A stretch of DNA of 11,380 bases from Sphingomicrobium sp. (GTDB lineage Bacteria; Pseudomonadota; Alphaproteobacteria; Sphingomonadales; Sphingomonadaceae), in the NCBI GenBank assembly GCA_030146725.1, contig JASLBJ010000027.1:1-11380 (forward strand), read 5' to 3'. The position numbers and the translations under genes are program-made. Of this stretch, positions 6,618 to 11,380 are shown piece after piece. Position 1 is the first letter of the stretch; each line of letters begins with the position of its first letter. Below the pieces are notes generated by a model that did no database searches, was not told the origin of the DNA, and saw nothing but the letters and a program-made list of their open reading frames with translations.

Positions 6618-6641
6618 GAGAGCATCAGGAACCGTGGGGCA
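6618..6641 (+). repeat. Left terminal inverted repeat of the ISKra4 element
   Basis: It begins GAGAGCATCAGG and ends CCGTGGGGCA. It matches the reverse complement of 8132-8155 except at repeat positions 8 (T versus C) and 12 (G versus A). Confidence 0.9.
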
Positions 6642-6716
6642 TTGGGTAGTCTATGCCGGCAGAGGCAGGTAGGCTGATGGACCTCCCTACCAGACTGAGT
6701 TCGTGGACAATCCAGC

Positions 6717-8129
6717 ATGCCGTCACCCCTGCGCGTTGAGCTTCAGCTTCGCATTGTCAGCGATGATGACACCATAATCCGGGACGAGGTGATCCTGCAG
6801 CTCGACAAGAGCGATGACCGGCTCGAGGCCGTTGGCCTGTGCCTGAAGGACTCCAAGGATCTGCTCGGCCGGCTCCAGCACGCCGTGGTCGAGGCCCAGG
6901 CGGCAGCCTACGTCAACCGGCATCGCCGCTGCTCCGCCTGTGGCCGCCGCCTGCGCGGCAAGGGACACTACCCGATCGTCTTCCGCACCGCGTTCGGCCA
7001 TGTTGCGCTCGCAAGCCCCCGTTTTTACCGCTGTCGGCGCCACCCGGCGGACAGCAAGACCTTCAGCCCGCTGGCCGAGTTGTTCACCGAACACACCGCA
7101 CCGGAGCTGCTCTACCTGGAGAGCCGCTGGGCATCCCTGATCTCCTTCGGCATGACTGCCGCCCTGCTCAGGGATGTCCTGCCGGTGGCCGGCACGACCA
7201 ACCCCGAGACTATCCGCCAGCACCTGCACAGGGTCGCCGACCGGCACGATGCCGACCTCGGCACCTGCCAGCCGGATTTGATGGATGACGGTCCCGCCGC
7301 TGATCAGGCGTCACTGATCGCACGGGAAGCGATCATCGTCGGGATCGACAGCGGCTACCTCCGGAACTGGCACGATAAACAGAAGAAGTTCGAGGTCATC
7401 GTCGGCAAGTCGATTGCCGAGGATTGCAATGACTGCTACTTCGGCCTCGTCCGCAGCCAGGATGCCGATCCCAAGCGCCGGTTCTGCGAGGTGCTGCGGC
7501 GCCATGGGCTGCCGGTGGATCAGCCAGTTACGGTGCTGACCGACGGCGGCGATAGCATCCGCGCGCTGGTGAGCGATCTGCCGGTCGGCAGCGAGCATCA
7601 TCTGGATTGGTTTCACGTCGCTATGCGGTTGACCGGGCTTGATCAATACGCCAAGGGTTTGGCCCATCACTGCCCGATCGTGGCGGTGGCGCTGCAGCAT
7701 CGGCTGGAGCGGATCAAGTGGCGGCTGTGGCACGGCGATGCCGACGAGGCGCTGACGCGCGCCCGCAAGTTGGCCGAGGATGTCGGCACCCTGGTCAGCG
7801 GTTATCCCGGCCTGACGCGGTTGATCAAGGCGACGGCTGGGTTGGCCACCTACATCGGGAACAACGTCGCCGCGATCACAGACTATGCGGCGCGCTGGGA
7901 CCATGGCGAAATCATCTCGACTGCCTTCGCCGAATCCGCCGTCGATCTCGTCATCAGCAGGCGCTTTGCCAAGAAGCAGCAGATGCAGTGGTCGAAGAAA
8001 GGGGCCCATCGGCTCCTGCAGACCCGAACCCGCACCCTCGACGGCACCCTCCACGACCTGTTCACCAGCTGGTATCCAGGCATGCCCGCCAACGATGTCC
8101 AGCCCGCCTCATTCGCTGCCGCAGCCTGA
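6717..8129 (+). CDS. ISKra4-family transposase
   Basis: This 470-residue DDE-type transposase appears intact. Seen: an N-terminal region ending in a zinc-ribbon-like CSACGRRLRGKGHYP (about 73-87) followed by RFYRCRRH, then FSPLAELFTEHTAPELLYLESRWASLISFG, which is characteristic of this family. Candidate catalytic acidic residues lie in IVGIDSGY (first Asp), VLTDGGDSIRALV with nearby DWFHVAMR (second Asp), and TAFAESAVDLVISRRFAKKQQMQWSKKGAH (Glu). The length is typical of the family and there is no frameshift. The start ATG at 6717 matches the usual MPSPLRVELQLRIV beginning. The stop at 8127-8129 is 2 bases before the right terminal repeat. The gene lies opposite in strand to all neighbouring host genes. 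Exact catalytic assignments are from pattern recognition, not alignment. Confidence 0.93.
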   Translation: MPSPLRVELQLRIVSDDDTIIRDEVILQLDKSDDRLEAVGLCLKDSKDLLGRLQHAVVEAQAAAYVNRHRRCSACGRRLRGKGHYPIVFRTAFGHVALASPRFYRCRRHPADSKTFSPLAELFTEHTAPELLYLESRWASLISFGMTAALLRDVLPVAGTTNPETIRQHLHRVADRHDADLGTCQPDLMDDGPAADQASLIAREAIIVGIDSGYLRNWHDKQKKFEVIVGKSIAEDCNDCYFGLVRSQDADPKRRFCEVLRRHGLPVDQPVTVLTDGGDSIRALVSDLPVGSEHHLDWFHVAMRLTGLDQYAKGLAHHCPIVAVALQHRLERIKWRLWHGDADEALTRARKLAEDVGTLVSGYPGLTRLIKATAGLATYIGNNVAAITDYAARWDHGEIISTAFAESAVDLVISRRFAKKQQMQWSKKGAHRLLQTRTRTLDGTLHDLFTSWYPGMPANDVQPASFAAAA

Positions 8130-8131
8130 GC

Positions 8132-8155
8132 TGCCCCACGGTTTCTGGTGCTCTC
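8132..8155 (-). repeat. Right terminal inverted repeat of the ISKra4 element
   Basis: Read on the minus strand from 8155 it begins GAGAGCACCAGA and ends CCGTGGGGCA, pairing with the left repeat at 22 of 24 positions. Confidence 0.9.
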
Positions 8156-8272
8156 ATCGGTGACCGTCTCCGCTGAGCGTTCCATCGGGCCGCGCAGATC
8201 CTCCGCGGCCTTTTGGAGACTCTGTTCCGCAGCCAACATGATGCCGGTCGGAACCTGGACCCGGTTCAGCAT
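8156..8272 (-). pseudogene. 5' fragment of an interrupted reading frame downstream of dctM
   Basis: ATG at 8272 opens 39 host-derived codons, MLNRVQVPTGIMLAAEQSLQ, continuing KAAEDLRGPMERSAETVTDE, before the frame enters the terminal repeat of the ISKra4 element. The sequence is amphipathic and Ala/Glu/Gln-rich. It is faintly reminiscent of the start of phasin-type proteins (a Pro-containing lead followed by an AEQSLQKA-like helix), but that is a weak resemblance. No clear ribosome binding site precedes the ATG and an in-frame TAA lies a few codons upstream. It could be the beginning of a fourth gene of the TRAP operon lost to the insertion, or chance coding. The remaining 69 bases to the dctM stop (8273-8341) show no terminator with a T-run. 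Confidence 0.35.
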
Positions 8273-8341
8273 CGTGCCGGTCCGCTCGTTTTATCGCCGC
8301 CCGCAATCCCGACACCGGAAACGCCGGAAGCAACTGGAGAG

Positions 8342-9658
8342 CTACCTTCCCGTAATCCCGGGGAACGTGACCAACAGGGCGACCGCCAGCATTTGCAGCA
8401 TGATGAACGGCACCAGCGACTGGAAGATCTCGCCGAGAGAGATGTCTGGCGGAGCCACACTTTTGAGGTAGAACGCGGCAGGCCCGAACGGAGGAGACAG
8501 GAAAGAAACCTGCATGTTCATGCAGAACAGCACGCCGAACCAGACCGGATCGAGGCCAAGCGACACGATGATCGGCACGAAGATCGGCATGGTCAGCAGC
8601 GCGATCCCAACCCAGTCGAGAAAGGCGCCCAGCACGAAGAGGATCGCCATCATGACCAGGACAATGACGGTCGGATTATCGGAGATCCCGACCATCATCT
8701 GGGTAATGAACCGGATCCCGCCCATCAGGTTGTAGACGCCGACCAGCGCAGTCGCCCCGATGCCGATCCAGACGATCATGCCAACCGTCGCCAGCGTCTG
8801 GAGTGCGGAGTCGCGGAGCAAAGCGTAGGAAAACTCCCCGCGCAGGACGGTGGATAGGAGCACGCCGCCGACGCCAATGGCCGAGGCCTCGGTGACGGAG
8901 GCGATGCCGCCGTAGATCGAGCCGAGCACGAAGACTACGACCATCAGAGGCAGGATCAGGCCCTTGAGCAGTGCGATCTTCTCCGCGGTCGGGATCGCCT
9001 CGCTGTCCGGCGGCGGGGCGATGGCGGGATCGGTATAGGCCCTGAAGAGGATATAGGCGACGTAGAACATCGCGAGCATGAACCCAGGAATAAATGCCGC
9101 GGTGAACAGCTCGCCGATCGAGACGTTCGCCGTCAGACCGTAAATGATCAGCACGATTGACGGCGGAACCATGGTCCCGAGCGCTCCGCCGGCGCAGACC
9201 ACACCGATCGCCAATTTCCGGTCGTACCCCTGCCGCAACATCTGCGGCAGGGCGAGGAGCCCGAGCAGCACAATCTCGCCGCCGATGATGCCGCTCATCG
9301 CCGCAAGGATCACGGCCACGAAGATCGTCTGCACCGCGACGCCGCCGCGGATCCGGCCGCCGATCAGCCGCATCGCGTCGAACAGGTCGCGCGCGATGCC
9401 CGAGCGGTCGAGGATCGCGGCCATCAGCACGAACATCGGAACCGAGACGAAGACGAACGACCCAACGAATGAATAGATCCGGCTGGTGATCAAAGGGATC
9501 GCCCCAGGCCCGAAAGAGCCGAGCGCGAAGATCAGCGCGACCAGCAGCGTGACGAAGGCCAGCGGCATGCCGGTCAGCAGGAGGAGCACCATGATGCCGA
9601 ACATGAGGAGCGTGGCCGAGCCGATCCCCAGCGCCTGCAGGTCAAAAAGCTCGAGCAT
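8342..9658 (-). CDS. dctM: TRAP transporter large permease subunit (DctM)
   Basis: This 438-residue, very hydrophobic inner-membrane protein forms the substrate-translocating subunit of a tripartite ATP-independent periplasmic transporter, driven by a sodium or proton gradient. Seen: about twelve predicted membrane segments, an N-terminal LLLLTGMPLAFVTLLVALIFAL helix, SRIYSFVGSFVFVSVPMFVLM, GGVAVQTIFVAVILAAMSG, and the conserved GGALGTMVPPSIVLIIYGL segment. The C-terminal half has FVLGAFLDWVGIALLTMPIFVPI, and near the end comes NMQVSFLSPPFGPAAFYLKSVAPPDI. The length is usual for DctM. The start at 9658 follows the dctQ stop with no gap (TAG then ATG), implying coupled translation. The substrate is not readable from this subunit. 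Confidence 0.95.
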   Translation of the reverse strand: MLELFDLQALGIGSATLLMFGIMVLLLLTGMPLAFVTLLVALIFALGSFGPGAIPLITSRIYSFVGSFVFVSVPMFVLMAAILDRSGIARDLFDAMRLIGGRIRGGVAVQTIFVAVILAAMSGIIGGEIVLLGLLALPQMLRQGYDRKLAIGVVCAGGALGTMVPPSIVLIIYGLTANVSIGELFTAAFIPGFMLAMFYVAYILFRAYTDPAIAPPPDSEAIPTAEKIALLKGLILPLMVVVFVLGSIYGGIASVTEASAIGVGGVLLSTVLRGEFSYALLRDSALQTLATVGMIVWIGIGATALVGVYNLMGGIRFITQMMVGISDNPTVIVLVMMAILFVLGAFLDWVGIALLTMPIFVPIIVSLGLDPVWFGVLFCMNMQVSFLSPPFGPAAFYLKSVAPPDISLGEIFQSLVPFIMLQMLAVALLVTFPGITGR

Positions 9659-10258
9659 CTAATGCGTCTCCGTGAGGTCTGCCGGGCGGCGGAGCCGCTT
9701 GAGATGGTTGACGACGAAAATCAGGTACTGCAGGGCGAGCAGGCCCAGGATCACCAGCAGGAAGATCTTGAGCACCGCAGGCGTCGGCGGGTTCCAGGCG
9801 CTTCCGCTGCGCTCGAGGCGGAACTCGCCGCCCGGCGTGAACATCGCACGCTGCACCATGATCCAGCCGGCGTAGACGAAGAAGAGCGTGGCGACACAGG
9901 AGGCGATGGAGATCACCACATCCAGCACACGTCGCCAGTAGGCGGAGACATGATCGTAGATCAGCACGACGCGTATGTGGCTGTTGCGCGCGGCGCAGTA
10001 TAACCCGCCGTAAATGAAGGCGATGCCGCAGAGGAAGGTGGTCGCCTCATGCGCCCAGATCGTGGGGCTGTTGAAGACGTAGCGCAGGAAGACCTCCATC
10101 AGCAGGATGATCGCCGCGGCAACGATCCCAAGTGCAAAGGCATATCCTAAGCGGTCCACAAGGCGGCCAAGCAGACCCGCCTCCGGGTAGAGTTGTCCGA
10201 TTCCCTCACTGGTCGAGGCGAGGTCGATCGCTACCTTTGAGTCCTGATCCGGCTTCAT
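9659..10258 (-). CDS. dctQ: TRAP transporter small permease subunit (DctQ)
   Basis: This 199-residue integral membrane protein is the small TRAP subunit that pairs with DctM. Seen: four hydrophobic segments, GYAFALGIVAAAIILLMEVFL, then the family hallmark RYVFNSPTIWAHEATTFLCGIAFIYGGLYCAARNSHIRV. VVISIASCVATLFFVYAGWIMV and FLLVILGLLALQYLIFVV follow. The frame is open to 10330, but ATG 10258 is chosen because AGGGGGAA (10267-10274) stands 8 bases before it and the longer version would have an arginine-rich, unrelated extension overlapping the dctP end. The N-terminus before the first membrane segment is about 45 residues, somewhat long. A stem-loop lies in the 68-base gap after dctP. Confidence 0.93.
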   Translation of the reverse strand: MKPDQDSKVAIDLASTSEGIGQLYPEAGLLGRLVDRLGYAFALGIVAAAIILLMEVFLRYVFNSPTIWAHEATTFLCGIAFIYGGLYCAARNSHIRVVLIYDHVSAYWRRVLDVVISIASCVATLFFVYAGWIMVQRAMFTPGGEFRLERSGSAWNPPTPAVLKIFLLVILGLLALQYLIFVVNHLKRLRRPADLTETH

Positions 10259-10287
10259 TGCATTGATTCCCCCTGGTGAATTGAAGG

Positions 10288-10319
10288 GCAGCCGGCGGCA
10301 GTGTCGCGCCGCCAGCTGC
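10288..10319 (-). promoter_or_regulatory. Strong intergenic stem-loop between dctP and dctQ
   Basis: On the transcribed strand GCAGCTGGCGGC pairs with GCCGCCGGCTGC (12 pairs, one of them T-G) around the 8-base loop GCGACACT. No T-run follows, so it is not a typical intrinsic terminator. A 3' stabilising or partial-attenuation hairpin that raises binding-protein levels over the membrane subunits is the likely role (inference from binding-protein operons in general). Confidence 0.75.
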
Positions 10320-10326
10320 GGCCGGA

Positions 10327-11349
10327 TCACTGCTTCAGCAAGTTCTTCTCAGTCAGGTAGGCGATCAGGGTGTCGTAGACCTTCTGCGCCATCTTGGACC
10401 GCTCGGCGACCTTCTGCCATTCGCCCCGCGCGATGGCGCGGAACTTCACCCGCTCCTCTTCCGACCAGTTGTGCACTGTCACCGCGCCGGATGCCTTGGC
10501 CTCGGCCACGGCCTCCTGATCCCGCTCCTTGAGCGCGTTGATCTGGGTCTGCTGAAACACCTTCACCGACTCAGTGAGCGCCTTCCGGATGTCCTCGGGC
10601 AGCGCATCCCACTTCTCCTTGCTCATCGAAACCTCGATGAGCGGCAGCGAGTGGAAGCCAGGGTAGACCGGGTTCGGCGCAATCTTATTCATGCCGAGTT
10701 CCTGGTTGACCGAGAACACGCTGTAGTCCGCGGCGTCGATCACGCCCTTGTCCAGCGAGGTATAGACCTCCGACGACGGCAGGTTGACCGGGGAGGCCCC
10801 GGCGGCGGCGAAGACCTGGGCGATCAGCCCTTCGGGGCTGCGGATCTTGACGCCCCGCAGGTCTTCGACGGTCTTGATCGGCACGCGTGACACCAAGGCT
10901 TCCAGGCCCGGCGTCGAGACGCCGATAAAATGCAGCCCATATGGCTCGATCAGCTCGGCCATCAGCTCCTTGCCGCCGCCGTTCTCGACAAAGTCGATCA
11001 TCTGCGACGGATCGGACCAGGCCCCGACCGGGTTCGCGATCAACCCGAAAGCGGGGTCCCTGCCGGCGAAATACGAGGTGTCGGTAATGTGACCGTCGAG
11101 AATGCCCGAGGCGATCGCATCCGGGGTCTCGGGGTATTCGACGATCGAGCCCACCGGCAGCAGTTCGACCGCAACGCGGCCGTTGGTCTTTTCCGTCACG
11201 ACCTTGGTCCAGCCCTGCTGGAAGATGAAGTTCGGGTTGCCCGCCGGGTCTGACGACTGGAAGCGGAATGAATATTCCTGCGCGGAGGCCGCGGGCAAGC
11301 CGAGGCCCATCAGTGCCATGCATGAGGCGGCTAGCAGCAATTTTCTCAT
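10327..11349 (-). CDS. dctP: TRAP transporter substrate-binding protein (DctP family)
   Basis: This 340-residue periplasmic solute receptor captures the substrate and delivers it to the DctQM membrane complex. Seen: a Sec signal peptide MRKLLLAASCMALMGLGLPA with probable cleavage after AASA (before QEYSF). The DctP core follows (PF03480): GWTKVVTEKTNGRVAVELLPVGSI, STPGLEALVSRVPIKTVEDLRGVKIRSPEG, and SPVNLPSSEVYTSLDKGVIDAADYSV. The Arg in VKIRSPEG is the position that usually binds the carboxylate of the ligand in this family, so an organic acid is expected. The sequence style recalls the alpha-keto-acid or related-acid branch, but the ligand is not determined. ATG 11349 is chosen over an upstream TTG because GGGAGG (11357-11362) lies 7 bases before it and the signal peptide starts there. 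Confidence 0.95.
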   Translation of the reverse strand: MRKLLLAASCMALMGLGLPAASAQEYSFRFQSSDPAGNPNFIFQQGWTKVVTEKTNGRVAVELLPVGSIVEYPETPDAIASGILDGHITDTSYFAGRDPAFGLIANPVGAWSDPSQMIDFVENGGGKELMAELIEPYGLHFIGVSTPGLEALVSRVPIKTVEDLRGVKIRSPEGLIAQVFAAAGASPVNLPSSEVYTSLDKGVIDAADYSVFSVNQELGMNKIAPNPVYPGFHSLPLIEVSMSKEKWDALPEDIRKALTESVKVFQQTQINALKERDQEAVAEAKASGAVTVHNWSEEERVKFRAIARGEWQKVAERSKMAQKVYDTLIAYLTEKNLLKQ

Positions 11350-11380
11350 TTTTGATCCTCCCAAGGTTCCGAGTTGGTGA
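11350..11380 (-). promoter_or_regulatory. Leader of dctP with ribosome binding site
   Basis: GGGAGG at 11357-11362 is well spaced for the dctP ATG. Only 31 bases are available before the window edge, so the promoter and any regulator gene lie outside. Confidence 0.7.

Larger units (their letters stand above)
6618..8155 (+). mobile_element. ISKra4-family insertion sequence, apparently complete
   Basis: This 1538-bp element is bounded by 24-bp imperfect terminal inverted repeats (22 of 24 matching) and contains one transposase gene filling most of its length. Size and gene content suit ISKra4-family elements. No convincing direct repeat flanks it: the 8 bases on the left are ATGACGGG and on the right ATCGGTGA. 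The left flank is an IS110 transposase gene and the right flank is the 5' end of another reading frame, so the two sides do not belong to one interrupted gene. Confidence 0.85.

Noticed and set aside
6164..6718. 184-codon minus-strand open frame through the IS110 remnant
   Set aside because: It is a shifted frame; only the frame ending at 6058 carries the Transposase_20 pattern. It would also run through the ISKra4 terminal repeat.
7311..8054. 247-codon minus-strand frame opposite the ISKra4 transposase
   Set aside because: Antisense shadow of an intact transposase with no recognisable domain.
8213..8857. 214-codon plus-strand frame opposite dctM
   Set aside because: Extremely His, Asp, Gln and Arg rich, the antisense product of hydrophobic dctM codons.
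1..11380. CRISPR array, tRNA, rRNA, phage or defence island genes
   Set aside because: No regularly spaced direct repeats, cloverleaf-like sequences, or recognisable phage or defence proteins were seen on either strand.

Overview
The window is high-GC DNA, by eye around 60 to 65 percent. Its gene content fits a Proteobacterium, most likely an alphaproteobacterium: a three-gene TRAP transporter, a class B flavin monooxygenase, a TetR regulator of acyl-CoA/catabolic type, and IS110 and ISKra4 insertion sequences. The class-level assignment is inference; there is no rRNA or other marker gene. Every chromosomal gene that looks functional lies on the minus strand, so the biological reading direction is from base 11380 to base 1.

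Region A (11380 to 8342) is a TRAP operon, dctP-dctQ-dctM: periplasmic binding protein, small membrane subunit and large permease subunit. dctP and dctQ are separated by a strong 12-bp hairpin (10288-10319), and the dctQ stop codon directly abuts the dctM start. Just downstream, a short reading frame (8156-8272) is cut off by an insertion sequence.

Region B (8155 to about 5850) is mobile DNA. An apparently intact ISKra4-family element (6618-8155) has 24-bp imperfect terminal inverted repeats and a 470-residue transposase on the plus strand. Its left end abuts the C-terminal half of an IS110-family transposase (6058-6617). The missing N-terminal half is not on the other side and no target duplication is visible, so the junction looks rearranged.

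Region C (5813 to 4751) is regulatory. It holds a TetR regulator gene, the collapsed remains of a short-chain dehydrogenase on the plus strand (4964-5144), and two perfect palindromes forming one 20-bp inverted repeat (4826-4876). An 11-codon leader reading frame with a strong ribosome binding site ends in an ATGA overlap with the first operon gene.

Region D (4754 to 1) is a tightly packed five-gene catabolic operon. In order it encodes an extended SDR resembling D-erythronate dehydrogenase, a class B flavin monooxygenase, a metal-dependent cyclase-family hydrolase, a classical SDR, and a 3-hydroxyacyl-CoA/L-gulonate-type dehydrogenase cut by the window edge. A plausible but unproven reading is uptake of an organic acid by the TRAP system, followed by oxygenation, hydrolysis and dehydrogenation of a ring-containing substrate under control of the TetR protein through the paired operators. 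The substrate cannot be read from the sequence.
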